From Pseudomonas sp. MH9.2 (GTDB lineage Bacteria > Pseudomonadota > Gammaproteobacteria > Pseudomonadales > Pseudomonadaceae): DNA of 64,000 bases. Under the pieces are notes generated by a model that saw only the letters and a list, made by a program, of their open reading frames with translations, did not search any database and was not told where the DNA came from. Below are positions 1 to 8,580 of this stretch, piece after piece. The first letter of the stretch is position 1; each line of letters starts with the position of its first letter. The stretch lies in the NCBI RefSeq assembly GCF_034353875.1, contig NZ_CP133784.1:5236501-5300500 (forward strand), in the 5' to 3' direction. The position numbers were made by a program, and so were the translations under genes.

Positions 1-219
1 ATCAAAGAGGAGCTTTTCAGGGATTATACAGTCTGAACATGCATCCAGATGCTCAACTATATTTCTGCGGCCATAGGTACCCGGGAGGCCTATGGATCAT
101 CCGGTGGAAGTGGAAGTCTCTCGGTTAACCCGACTGGCACCTACCCGGATTGCAGCCGCCAGAAGCCTTTGCGGGATACTGGGACGGACAGCAAAACGGG
201 TTCGCGCTATTGGAGCAGC

Positions 220-429
220 TTACCGGCGATAATCCTGGTCTCCACCATCGCGATCACGCCCGCGGTCATGGTCATATCCCCGATCATCGCCACGGTCATT
301 ACCACGTTCGTGATCATGACCGCGGTCATGATCACGACCACGTCCTCCTCCATCCTCCCAGTACGGCCAGCAGCCTCCTAGCAGAAGGGAGCCCGAAATC
401 ACCAAGATAAATATAGCTGTTCGTTTCAT
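220..429 (-). CDS. small His/Asp/Arg-rich lipoprotein
   Basis: Encodes 69 aa with a lipoprotein signal peptide: Lys/Arg start, hydrophobic stretch 5-18 and lipobox LGGC with the lipidated Cys at about residue 20. The rest is low complexity, built from repeated Asp-Arg-Gly-His units (DRGHD, DRGYD, DRGRD). Such His/Asp-rich tails could bind metal, but that is inference; no enzymatic domain is visible. Similar small lipoproteins are common in Pseudomonas. Plus-strand ORFs over the same bases are shadows, as the lipobox fits only the minus frame. Confidence 0.65.
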   Translation of the reverse strand: MKRTAIFILVISGSLLLGGCWPYWEDGGGRGRDHDRGHDHERGNDRGDDRGYDHDRGRDRDGGDQDYRR

Positions 430-671
430 TTTATCGTCCGATAAAGCAAGGACAGAACCCCTGCGAAGAGTTGTCGCTGCCAGTGACTTTTAGTCATGGG
501 GCGATCAACAAGTAATACGACCATTAAATAGATCAATGATTCACTGTGTGACACTGTCAGCCTGGAGGCTGCGCCCATCGCTTGTACCTGCGTCAGACAA
601 GCTATGCATGTAATGCTGAGGTTTGCGCTAACCTCCTATGAATGTTTGCTTCGGCTTCAAAAGGAGGTCAC

Positions 672-1028
672 ATGAATGGCATTGGTTTGCGACTAAAAGA
701 AGAACGAAAAAGACTCGGGCTTTCTCAAGCCGGCCTGGGCGCCGCTGGCGGAATTGAAGCCAATGCGCAAGGTGCGTACGAAAGAGGCAAGCGCTTCCCG
801 AACGCGACCTATCTCTCCTTGATCGCAGCCGTGGGCGTAGACATATTGTTCGTGGTGACCGGCGTCAGGAAAGCCAGGTCGATCGACAGCATCACTGCGT
901 TGGATGCCAAGGTTCTGGAAGAGTTGGACGGTTTGCCAGAAGACGTCCAGAACGACATCAAGCGTTTGATTAGCACGCTTTTTGACTCCGATGAGAAAGA
1001 GACGAAAGGTAACGCCGAATCCTCCTGA
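672..1028 (+). CDS. XRE-family transcriptional regulator
   Basis: A 118-aa protein with an N-terminal helix-turn-helix of the Cro/CI (XRE) type at about residues 5-60, including RLKEERKRLGLSQ and the recognition region NAQGAYERGKR. The C-terminal half is acidic and helical and may mediate dimerisation. The ATG at 672 is preferred over the upstream in-frame ATG at 642 because a strong Shine-Dalgarno, AAGGAGGT, sits at 661-668. It is a clear paralogue of the regulator at 6279-6608: both share the spacing LKEER, LGLSQ, EANAQG, YE.G.R.P and GVD. Target unknown. Confidence 0.85.
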   Translation: MNGIGLRLKEERKRLGLSQAGLGAAGGIEANAQGAYERGKRFPNATYLSLIAAVGVDILFVVTGVRKARSIDSITALDAKVLEELDGLPEDVQNDIKRLISTLFDSDEKETKGNAESS

Positions 1029-1357
1029 TCCATTCTGTTTACATCACCACCTGCCCTGTCCGCTCTATCATAGCGTCAGGCTTTTATTTTTGGTTGCCAT
1101 CCCGAAAGCTTCACAGTCATTGGAGCCACATAGGTGAAAAATCAAGCCCAATGCAGTTGAACCATCAAGAGAGCATCACCGAGTAGCGGACTACCGGGAG
1201 GCCCCCTTAACGCAGGTGGCCACATCAAGCTTGGCTTATAGTGCCAGAGCATACGGATCAAATCCGAGCTCAAACGCCGCACCGAACACCACACGTCATC
1301 ACTGCAGGGTATTCACTTACAATACGTGCAGCCGGTGCCGCCAGACGAGAATTCTCC
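1029..1357. other. intergenic stretch, nothing recognised
   Basis: About 330 bases between the XRE gene and the DHH gene. I see no convincing ORF, tRNA or strong hairpin. It presumably holds the promoter of the DHH gene. Confidence 0.5.
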
Positions 1358-2251
1358 ATGCCCGATAATCAGCGCCCCATCCTTTGCATTTACCACGGTC
1401 ACTGTGCAGACGGTTTTGGCGCCGCCTGGGTTGTCCGTAAAGCCTTGGGCGCCGACATCGAGTTTCATGCTGGCATTTACGGCAAGCCGGTGCCGGACGT
1501 TGCGGGCAAGCATGTCGTGATTGTGGATTTTTCGTACCCTGCCGAGGTATTGATAGCGATGGGCGAAGCTGCGGCTTCTGTTTTGATCCTGGATCATCAC
1601 AAGACGGCACAGGACGATCTCAAGTCCCTACCGTTTGCTGGCAACACCTATGCGCAGTTCCAAACGGATTGCCGGAGCAAATGCATCAGCTCAGGTTCCC
1701 CCCACATAGGCGCACTGTTTGATATGAACCGCTCGGGCGCAGGCATTGCCTGGGACTTCTTTTTTCCAGAAACACCTCGCCCCGCGCTAATCAATCACAT
1801 CGAGGATCGGGACTTGTGGCTGTTCAAGCTGGACGGCACCCGCGAGATACAGGCCAGCGTCTTCAGTTACCCCTATGACTTCGACGTCTGGGACAGGCTG
1901 ATCGAGTCTGATCTAGCCATGCTTCGATCAGACGGCATCGCTATCGAGCGTAAGCTGCAAAAGGATGTCGCGGAATTGGTTGGCGTGACCAAGCGCCGGA
2001 TGGTGATCGGCGGCCATGACGTGCCGGTGGCAAACCTCCCGTATACGCTGACCAGCGATGCAGGGCACCTGATGTGTGCGGGCGAGCCTTTCGCCGCCTG
2101 CTACTGGGACACCCCGGACGGCCGATTCTTCAGCCTGCGTAGCTCAGACGCAGGCGAGGATGTCTCGGTAATCGCTCAGCATTACGGTGGCGGTGGCCAC
2201 CGTAATGCTGCTGGCTTCAGCGTTCCGTTCGGCCATCCGCTCACACGTTAA
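1358..2251 (+). CDS. DHH-family phosphoesterase
   Basis: A 297-aa member of the DHH phosphoesterase superfamily (RecJ/NrnA-like). Visible metal-site motifs in order: CADGFGAAW near residue 15, VIVDFSYP near 55, LILDHHKT (the DHH signature) near 78, an EDRDLW motif near 150, and the DHHA1-type GGGGHRNAAGF close to the C-terminus, which binds the substrate phosphate. Family members cleave short oligonucleotides or cyclic/linear dinucleotides, so nano-RNA or signalling-nucleotide turnover is plausible; the substrate cannot be read from sequence. I start at ATG 1358 (PDNQRPILC) because the upstream extension from 1241 has no family resemblance. A perfect inverted repeat lies inside the 3' coding part (about 2181-2208). 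Confidence 0.85.
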   Translation: MPDNQRPILCIYHGHCADGFGAAWVVRKALGADIEFHAGIYGKPVPDVAGKHVVIVDFSYPAEVLIAMGEAAASVLILDHHKTAQDDLKSLPFAGNTYAQFQTDCRSKCISSGSPHIGALFDMNRSGAGIAWDFFFPETPRPALINHIEDRDLWLFKLDGTREIQASVFSYPYDFDVWDRLIESDLAMLRSDGIAIERKLQKDVAELVGVTKRRMVIGGHDVPVANLPYTLTSDAGHLMCAGEPFAACYWDTPDGRFFSLRSSDAGEDVSVIAQHYGGGGHRNAAGFSVPFGHPLTR

Positions 2252-2545
2252 TCCCCATGTGCAACAGCATCGCTGACATGAACGAATTCACTTTTTGTGC
2301 TTCTCAAGAGTGAGCATGACCCTTACTCGGTGTGCAGTCTGCGCACCTCTTGTCGATCTCTTTTTTTAAGCAACTTTGGCGCGACTTTATTTCTGTACCA
2401 TGCAGAGGTTCAGACAAATATTATTAAGTGTATAAAATGGCTCAATAAGGTTCAGAAGTGTTTATATGTGTATGTGAGAGCGCAACTATCATGGCTCACG
2501 AGTAGGACTGCATAGAGGGGCGCGCGGTTTAAGCAGGGGCGAACA

Positions 2546-2758
2546 ATGTACGAACCTGAAGATCCGATTAAAGCGCAGAGGCTGATTGAAATCGCCAGAG
2601 CCGCAGATACGGACTGTGAACTGTTCCTGCAGCAAGAATCCTCGATGGATACACGATGCAAGCAGGTAGAGCTCAAGCTTCTTCAGCGGAGGGCAAGCCT
2701 GGCAAATTCCAATGTCACCAGCTTCTGCATAAACCAGCGCAAGCGACATCCGATTTGA
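2546..2758 (+). CDS. hypothetical protein
   Basis: A possible 70-aa protein. Its first two thirds (residues 8-50) are helical and charged in a protein-like way, followed by a basic tail. No family recognised. The ATG follows GCAGGGGCGAAC, a weak ribosome binding site. It overlaps other ORFs in all frames, so it may not be expressed. Confidence 0.3.
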   Translation: MYEPEDPIKAQRLIEIARAADTDCELFLQQESSMDTRCKQVELKLLQRRASLANSNVTSFCINQRKRHPI

Positions 2759-2933
2759 GCCTCCAGTTGAGTCGTCGGGTATGCAGTCAATTGTCAGGTT
2801 GGAGCGTAGACCCCGGCGACATGCTGGGGTCGATCAATGGGCGCTGAATGTCTGGAATATCGAGCCTGAAAACGATGGGCGCTCGTAAGTGAGGCAAACG
2901 GGCTCCAACCCCGGAGAGGCCCGTGCGGCGGGA

Positions 2934-3173
2934 TTATTTGTTTTTGGTTTTAACCTCGGCCACAAGACACTCAAGGGCGAACTGCTCTGTATAGGTCATC
3001 TGAATAGGGCTGGTTACCCCTTTGACGGTTCGTGAGCCATCAAGGATGTAGCGTATGCGCCTGTCGGTGACGCCGATGCGTTTTGCGATCCATGCAGGTG
3101 TCTGCCCGATGCGTGTGACCAGTTTGTCGGCATATTCGGTGGATGGATTGTAGAGTTCTGCGTTGGGGATCAT
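2934..3173 (-). CDS. putative HTH protein
   Basis: A 79-aa protein. Residues 20-50 (GQTPAWIAKRIGVTDRRIRY followed by ILDGSR) look like a Cro-type helix-turn-helix, with the pattern of a scanning helix, a turn at GVT, and a recognition helix. The C-terminal part ends in a Lys-rich KTKNK. Likely a small DNA-binding regulator; no partner gene is adjacent. It stands alone and reads away from the diguanylate cyclase gene at 3425, so the two share an upstream region of about 250 bases. Confidence 0.6.
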   Translation of the reverse strand: MIPNAELYNPSTEYADKLVTRIGQTPAWIAKRIGVTDRRIRYILDGSRTVKGVTSPIQMTYTEQFALECLVAEVKTKNK

Positions 3174-3424
3174 TTGACGTCCAGATGAAAAAATTAGGCT
3201 GCGATGCGTTCGCGGTTGTGCAATAGATTGCGCGAATCATCGAAGGGTGTCGCGACATAATTTTCTTTTCGGCTTACTCACGGTACCGAGGTCTCAAAAA
3301 AAATTCGCATCATGCAGCTGATGGCCACACAAGCCTATAATTGATCCGGAATCAGGCGGGCTGGTTCCACTGTTACAGGCTTATGTTTCATTAAACGGCA
3401 ACACCGTATTATCAGGATTAGTCA

Positions 3425-5164
3425 GTGCCTCCACTCATCAATGCTTTGCCCGCTGAAGAATTAAAACGCATACCTATGCTGAAATGCGCGGTGGTATTCA
3501 TCATCGTGGTCTGTTCATCCATCATCGGTTTGTCTTTGCTTCAACTGCAGCAGTCCAAGGTCCACGAGCTGGCGCAAGCTGAGATATCGTCTTCAAACCT
3601 TGCGCGCTCGATGGCGCAGGAGGCGGAGGACACCTTTGACGAAGCCGATATTGTACTGGCCGGATTGGTAGGATGGCTGCAAGCTGACGGTTATGGCCCC
3701 GGTCAAATAGACCGTTTGCATGAGGTTTTTGTCGATCGTGTGAGTGCGATTGAACAGCTGCATGGACTATTCTTTTTTGATAAACATGGTCAATGGGTCG
3801 TGACTTCGTTTACTGGCATCCCTGCTGAGATGAACAGCTCTGATCGAGACTATTTCATCTATCATCAAAATAATGATGATCCAAACCCGCGGATCGGCCA
3901 TGCGATCCGCAGTCGAGCGACGGGCGAGTGGGTTGTTACTATCTCCCGTCGGGTGAATGACCGAGAAGGTCATTTTAACGGTGTGGTGTTGGCGGCCATC
4001 AAGATGTCTTATTTCGATAAGTTCTTTGAAGGTTTTGATATCAACAAAAACGGTGCGATGTTTATTGCGCTAACCGATGGGACGCTCTTGGCCAGACGTC
4101 CGTTCAACGACGCGTTGATCGGGACGTCTGTCGCGCAAGGGGATATATTTAAAAACTATCTGCCACGGTCCAGTTCCGGCACCGCAATGATAACGTCAGT
4201 GGTTGACCAGACCGTAAGGCTCTGTGGATACCAACAGTTGAAAACCTATCCGCTGGTAGTGGTAGCCGCCATCTCTAGAGATTCTATCCTTAACGAATGG
4301 CAAAAAAATGTGTACAAATCTGCCGCGATCATTGGGGCCGTGCTCATTATCAATTGCCTGTTCGGGGTGTTATTCATACAGCAGTTGCGGAACGGTCAGC
4401 GTGTCGAAACCGATTTACGCAGCGCGAAAGACGATTTGCAGATTATGGCAACGCACGACGGTCTGACAGGTCTTGCGAACCGTAGGCTTTTTCAGGAAAC
4501 CTTAAACGCTGAGTTTAAGCGAGGCGCACGGACGACCCTCCCAATGAGCCTTATCATGTTAGATATCGATTATTTTAAAAGCTTCAATGATGCCTATGGT
4601 CACGTTGCTGGCGATCACTGCATTGCCGCAGTAGCACGTGTTGTCCGTGAGTCTTTGCAGCGGGAAGCAGACCTTGCTGTGCGCTATGGGGGCGAGGAAA
4701 TCGCGGTGCTTCTGCCTGATACGGATGAGAAGGGCGCATTTGTCATCGCGGAAAAAATCAGACTGGGGGTTATGAGTGAACATATTATTCATCAACGTAA
4801 CCCGCTCGGTAACCTCACCATAAGCCTTGGATGCTATACCTGCTTTCCAGGCGTCGATGGGAATATTGAGCAGTTTATTGAGCGTGCTGATTCAGCGCTT
4901 TATTCTGCTAAAGAATCGGGGCGCAATGTGTCAGTGTCTTTTGGCGAAGCGACGACCGTGGGTTCGTTCTATAGCGAGGTGCATATGAACACTGATCAAA
5001 AAAAACAAAGAGGCGATCACTCTCCTGATTCCGGATCGGGAATGCCTGATCCGGACAACAGCCTCCCTGTCGAAGACGAAACTCCTCCTTCGCAAGACTG
5101 GAAGCATCCCGATGACGGGAAAAGCTTGTCAGAACAGGACGAAGAGTTTCCGCTTAAGCCCTGA
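3425..5164 (+). CDS. membrane diguanylate cyclase (Cache-like sensor plus GGDEF)
   Basis: A 579-aa inner-membrane sensor enzyme expected to make cyclic di-GMP from two GTP. Layout: TM1 at about 18-41, a periplasmic double-Cache/PDC-like sensor to about 290, TM2 at about 299-321, and a GGDEF domain at about 340-510. The active site reads RYGGEEI (about 420), with Ile in place of the usual Phe. An RxxD inhibitory site (READ) sits exactly five residues upstream, so product inhibition is likely. A 60-residue acidic, Pro/Asp/Ser-rich tail follows (from about 520), unusual for the family. GTG 3425 is used; ATG 3476 just before TM1 is an alternative start. The phosphatase gene starts 71 bases after the stop and may be co-transcribed. 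Confidence 0.88.
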   Translation: MPPLINALPAEELKRIPMLKCAVVFIIVVCSSIIGLSLLQLQQSKVHELAQAEISSSNLARSMAQEAEDTFDEADIVLAGLVGWLQADGYGPGQIDRLHEVFVDRVSAIEQLHGLFFFDKHGQWVVTSFTGIPAEMNSSDRDYFIYHQNNDDPNPRIGHAIRSRATGEWVVTISRRVNDREGHFNGVVLAAIKMSYFDKFFEGFDINKNGAMFIALTDGTLLARRPFNDALIGTSVAQGDIFKNYLPRSSSGTAMITSVVDQTVRLCGYQQLKTYPLVVVAAISRDSILNEWQKNVYKSAAIIGAVLIINCLFGVLFIQQLRNGQRVETDLRSAKDDLQIMATHDGLTGLANRRLFQETLNAEFKRGARTTLPMSLIMLDIDYFKSFNDAYGHVAGDHCIAAVARVVRESLQREADLAVRYGGEEIAVLLPDTDEKGAFVIAEKIRLGVMSEHIIHQRNPLGNLTISLGCYTCFPGVDGNIEQFIERADSALYSAKESGRNVSVSFGEATTVGSFYSEVHMNTDQKKQRGDHSPDSGSGMPDPDNSLPVEDETPPSQDWKHPDDGKSLSEQDEEFPLKP

Positions 5165-5235
5165 CCGGTCATTCTGAGCGTTGAGGAATTGCCTGGCGAA
5201 GAGGGCATTTTGATCGACGAAGGGGAGGGCGCGGC

Positions 5236-5970
5236 GTGAGCAGGTTCAAACACTTTGAAAGAAACACGCAGGGCCGTGACTTCGTCGTGGGTGATATCCA
5301 TGGGCATTTCACTCGGTTGCAAGCCGCGTTAGAAGCAGTTGGTTTCGCTCCGGAGGTCGATCGCTTGTTTAGCGTGGGAGACGTGGTTGATCGTGGCCCT
5401 GAAAGTGAACGGGTTCTCGATTGGCTGGCCCAGCCTTGGTTTTTTGCGGTGCAGGGCAATCATGAAGCGTTGGCTATCAAGCATGTGCAGCACAGCGATC
5501 TTGATTATCCGATGTATCGGGCAAGCGGGGGCGCCTGGTTTCTCAGGCTTGCCCCTAGCGAGCAGCAGAAGTTCGTCGCATATTTTAAGCAGATGCCCAT
5601 CGCTATTGAAGTCGATACCCCGTCAGGGTTGATAGGCATGGTGCATGCCGACTGTCCGACACCTACCTGGGCAATGCTTCGTGGCGCGCTTTTGGGGCAT
5701 CTGCCGGATTCGGGGCGTCTCGAGGAATACTGCCAATGGTCACGTGAGCGCCTTCGCCTCAGAGATTCCAGTGGAATACCCGATGTGCGCGCCCTGTTTG
5801 TCGGTCATTCTCCCTTGAGCCGACCCGAACTGTTGGGCAACGTTTTCCACATTGATACGGGTGGCTGGCGTTTTAATGGCAGCGGTTATTTCACGCTGGT
5901 GAATCTGGCTACACTCGAAATTATTTCGCCGCGGCCCACGAAACCCGACGAAGACTTGGTCATGCGCTGA
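5236..5970 (+). CDS. metallophosphoesterase, Ser/Thr protein phosphatase (PrpA/PrpB-like)
   Basis: A 244-aa calcineurin-like phosphoesterase close in size to the lambda/PrpA/PrpB group. The two-metal motifs are all present: GDIHGH near residue 18, GDVVDRGP near 45, GNHE near 74, and later VHAD and VGHSP. Such enzymes dephosphorylate Ser/Thr (or Tyr) phosphoproteins or diadenosine polyphosphates in the cytoplasm. Starts with GTG; a GGAGGG-type site lies about 10 bases upstream (GGGGAGGGCGC). It follows the diguanylate cyclase, which suggests but does not prove a joint signalling role. Confidence 0.82.
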   Translation: MSRFKHFERNTQGRDFVVGDIHGHFTRLQAALEAVGFAPEVDRLFSVGDVVDRGPESERVLDWLAQPWFFAVQGNHEALAIKHVQHSDLDYPMYRASGGAWFLRLAPSEQQKFVAYFKQMPIAIEVDTPSGLIGMVHADCPTPTWAMLRGALLGHLPDSGRLEEYCQWSRERLRLRDSSGIPDVRALFVGHSPLSRPELLGNVFHIDTGGWRFNGSGYFTLVNLATLEIISPRPTKPDEDLVMR

Positions 5971-6278
5971 CGAGTGAGCCTCCGTGTAGTCGCTTCAAAA
6001 CGCCAGCGGCCCCGATAACACCTCTGAAAATTGATTATTGCCGGGCCTGAATTGTTCAGACCATGGAATTAGAATCTCCATTGGTCGGGCTGTTTTGATG
6101 GAGGTATTCGGGGGCTGACCGCACGCCGCTACCGAAGCGTCCAGCGATTGCCCTGTGTTCTGATGGAGGAAGGCGGCCGACTGCCAGGTAGCTGCATGCC
6201 GTGCTCGCCTGATTATTCAACGTCGCAAGTAAAGTGAGCGTATCGTTATGAGTGACATTCCTCTTTAGGTAAACCCAA
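5971..6278. other. intergenic stretch with weak imperfect hairpins
   Basis: About 308 bases without a gene. An imperfect inverted repeat around 6058-6090 (GACCATGGA ... TCTCCATTGGTC) could be a weak terminator or an operator for the downstream XRE gene. No other feature seen. Confidence 0.35.
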
Positions 6279-6608
6279 ATGAATCATCTTGGTTCGCGGT
6301 TGAAGGAAGAGCGAAAGACCCTAGGGCTTTCTCAGCAGGAATTTGCTGCAATTGGCGGTGTAGAGGCCAATGCACAAGGCAAGTATGAAAGTGGCGAGCG
6401 TACCCCGCGCTCGGACTATTTGGCGGCGCTGGGTGTCAAGGGTGTCGATGTGCTCTATCTCCTCTCCGGGTGCCGAACACCGTTGCGCATCGACAGTCTC
6501 AGTGATGCGGAACGAAATGTAATCATTCACTACCGCGCACTGACCGACCTGGACCAGGATGCGATCAGCCAGTTGGCGCTGTCGCTATCGGAATGCCTGA
6601 CTGAATAG
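6279..6608 (+). CDS. XRE-family transcriptional regulator
   Basis: A 109-aa paralogue of the regulator at 672-1028. The N-terminal XRE helix-turn-helix (about 4-60) contains RLKEERKTLGLSQ and EANAQGKYESGER; the region GVDVLYLLSG follows as in the paralogue. The C-terminal 35 residues are acidic and helical. The ATG has a modest upstream TTTAGGT. It lies upstream of the ParD-like/aminopeptidase pair but is separated from it by the palindromic operator, so it is probably a separate transcription unit. Confidence 0.82.
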   Translation: MNHLGSRLKEERKTLGLSQQEFAAIGGVEANAQGKYESGERTPRSDYLAALGVKGVDVLYLLSGCRTPLRIDSLSDAERNVIIHYRALTDLDQDAISQLALSLSECLTE

Positions 6609-6682
6609 CAGTGTCTCACTGTGTTGCTACATCCTGTTTCATCTGCAACGCGTCCTCTACCGCTCCTCGCTCTTGATCGTTG

Positions 6683-6710
6683 ATATATGAATCGTATATG
6701 ATTCATATAT
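6683..6710. promoter_or_regulatory. perfect 11-bp inverted repeat, candidate autoregulatory operator
   Basis: Arms ATATATGAATC (6683-6693) and GATTCATATAT (6700-6710) are exact reverse complements around the 6-base spacer GTATAT. The site ends 20 bases before the GTG of the ParD-like gene, in an AT-rich segment where a promoter would be expected. ParD-type ribbon-helix-helix proteins bind such palindromes to repress their own operon, so I infer it is the operator of the 6731-7773 pair. Confidence 0.7.
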
Positions 6711-6730
6711 TATTTTCCTGAGGTGATCCT

Positions 6731-6982
6731 GTGGGCCTGGTAAAAATTTCGGAACACATGCATGCCAATGCTCGGACCGCGAGCGCAGCGTTAAGCCGCT
6801 CTATCAACGCTCAAGCTGAGCATTGGATGAAGATCGGCATGATGGCTGAACTGCATCCTGCACTCAATTACAGCGACATCTGCCAATTGCTCATTCGTGC
6901 CGAAAATGCTGGTGGCACGGTCCTGTCGGTAACCCCGTTCGGTCTCTCTCCGTCGATGGAAAATTTGCAGGAGGCGTTGTAA
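6731..6982 (+). CDS. ParD-like antitoxin-family protein
   Basis: An 83-aa protein resembling the ParD_like family. The first 45 residues (VKISEHMHANARTASAALSR, then SINAQAEHWMKIG) fit a DNA-binding ribbon-helix-helix-type domain, and the C-terminal part would normally hold the partner. The GTG start has the good site GAGGTGATCC directly upstream. Its stop overlaps the start of the next gene (TAATG, 6980-6984), which implies translational coupling. The partner is not a ParE toxin but a methionine aminopeptidase. This arrangement recurs in proteobacteria to my knowledge, though its purpose is not established. Confidence 0.75.
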   Translation: MGLVKISEHMHANARTASAALSRSINAQAEHWMKIGMMAELHPALNYSDICQLLIRAENAGGTVLSVTPFGLSPSMENLQEAL

Positions 6983-7773
6983 TGAGTGCGGCTGTCAGCA
7001 TTAAGACTGAAGATGATCTGGTCAGGCTTCGGGTTGCCGGAAGGTTGGCTGCAGATGTGCTCGCGATGATTGGCAGTCATGTCAAAGCGGGTGTCAGCAC
7101 TGAAGCGCTGGATAAGATTTGTCACGCGTATATCGTTGATGAGTTAAAGGTTATTCCAGCGAACATCGGCTATCACGGCTTTACCAAATCCACCTGTATC
7201 TCGCCGAACACTGTGGTATGCCACGGAATCCCATCGGCGTCGGATATTCTCAAAGATGGGGATATCGTCAATATTGATGTGGCTGTGATCAAGGACGGTT
7301 GGTTTGGTGATACCAGTCGGATGTATTTCGTGGGAGACGTCAGCCCGACCGCGAAGCGCTTGGTGCATACCACTTATGAGGCAACCCTTGCCGGGATTCA
7401 CGCTGTCCGACCGGGAGCGACCTTGGGCGATATCGGTCATGCCATTCAGACGGTAGCGCACCGCGAGGGCTTCAGTGTTGTGCGCGAATACTGCGGACAC
7501 GGCATTGGTCGTAACTACCATGAAGAACCGCAGGTGCTGCATTACGGTAGCTCACGGCAAGGGCTCAAGCTCAAGGTGGGCATGGTGTTTACCATTGAGC
7601 CGATGATTAATGTCGGCAAGCCTGGGACCAAGGTGCTGCCCGATCGCTGGACCGTACTGACCCGCGATCAATCCCTCTCCGCTCAATGGGAGCATATGGT
7701 TGCTGTCACTGAGACCGGTTTTGAACTGCTGACACCATGGCCCGAGGGCACCGGTGAATATGCGCCTGTTTGA
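6982..7773 (+). CDS. map: type I methionine aminopeptidase
   Basis: A 263-aa MetAP expected to remove the N-terminal Met from nascent proteins. All catalytic and metal residues expected from the E. coli enzyme are visible: VCHG His near 79, NIDVAV Asp near 97, GDTSR Asp near 109, CGHGIG His near 172, TIEPM Glu near 205 and QWEHM Glu near 236. It therefore looks active. It lacks the N-terminal zinc/SH3 linker of longer forms. It overlaps the ParD-like gene by the TAATG junction and so is its operon partner. It is probably a second, accessory copy, because the housekeeping map normally sits near rpsB-tsf; that cannot be checked here. Confidence 0.9.
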   Translation: MSAAVSIKTEDDLVRLRVAGRLAADVLAMIGSHVKAGVSTEALDKICHAYIVDELKVIPANIGYHGFTKSTCISPNTVVCHGIPSASDILKDGDIVNIDVAVIKDGWFGDTSRMYFVGDVSPTAKRLVHTTYEATLAGIHAVRPGATLGDIGHAIQTVAHREGFSVVREYCGHGIGRNYHEEPQVLHYGSSRQGLKLKVGMVFTIEPMINVGKPGTKVLPDRWTVLTRDQSLSAQWEHMVAVTETGFELLTPWPEGTGEYAPV

Positions 7774-7937
7774 CCGTCCTGCGGCTCCACGCACATGGGC
7801 AGACCAATAAAGTCACAGTTGTCGGGATGACGAGTATTAGACACCCGCTGTAACCCGCTTCCCGTTCCCCTGATGCGATGCAGTTCTGACCGGCTCATAG
7901 ATGATCAGAGCCGCATCGTGCAGGGAGGACACCAAGT

Positions 7938-8165
7938 CTACGTGGCTCGCCGCCATTGAACTTCGGTTACACCAAGACCTTCAGCCTGGCGGAGTGCCAG
8001 CCGAACGGGTCCTGCCGCTACATTGTCGTTGACGCTTCCTACCCCCGCATGCAGCGTAGCGAAGTGCAATGCATCGCTTTCGCACAGGTGCAGGGCCTCA
8101 TGAAAAAAATGCCGACACTGCCCCTTGAAATGATAATTAATCTCGAACGCTTTCAACTGATCCAT
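7938..8165 (-). CDS. small conserved Pseudomonas protein (DUF6555-like)
   Basis: A 75-aa protein starting MDQLKAFEINYHFKGQ. The pattern of an N-terminal strand pair (FEI.Y...G), a middle ALHFATLHAGVG, and an end of GLGVTEVQW matches small Pseudomonas proteins I associate with DUF6555; function unknown. The start at 8165 is chosen over the longer frame (8291) because GGAGGGG lies 7 bases upstream. A short palindrome, AGACGT-ATC-ACGTCT (8184-8198), lies just upstream of the start and may be an operator. Confidence 0.65.
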   Translation of the reverse strand: MDQLKAFEINYHFKGQCRHFFHEALHLCESDALHFATLHAGVGSVNDNVAAGPVRLALRQAEGLGVTEVQWRRAT

Positions 8166-8198
8166 ATCGCCCCTCCGCTCGTTAGACGTATCACGTCT

Positions 8199-8580
8199 CT
8201 GAAAATATGCACGTTCCCTTGTACCCGTAGGGCATCCACGCAGAAGGCGTAATGCACTACTTTTCATTTCTACGTCGATGTAGGCATGCAAACAATTTCA
8301 AGCGGCTACGGCGCGGATGCCATTGCTTGGTGAAGTGTGTATCCCCGATATCGGGCTCAGGATTGCCGTACTTTAGTGGGGATTAACCCCGCAAAAATAA
8401 TTACGCCGTTTTGCACTACTTTGTATCAATTAGAATGCCTATCCGATCAGTGGCACTCTGCCTGCGCAAAGCTGAAACGGTTGAGTGGCTTATGGCTCTT
8501 GGTGATTCTGAGGGGAAGTCGGACGGTGAAGTCAGCATCTGGTGTTACAGTGCCGTCTACATTCAAATGAGGAAGTACAC
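8199..8580. other. intergenic stretch, promoters only inferred
   Basis: About 380 bases between the divergently oriented small genes at 7938-8165 (minus) and 8581-8769 (plus). Several ORFs cross it, but none has a good start site or protein-like composition. Presumed to contain both promoters. Confidence 0.4.

Noticed and set aside
6731..7773. Classical ParDE toxin-antitoxin pair
   Set aside because: The second gene is clearly a methionine aminopeptidase, not a ParE/RelE fold.
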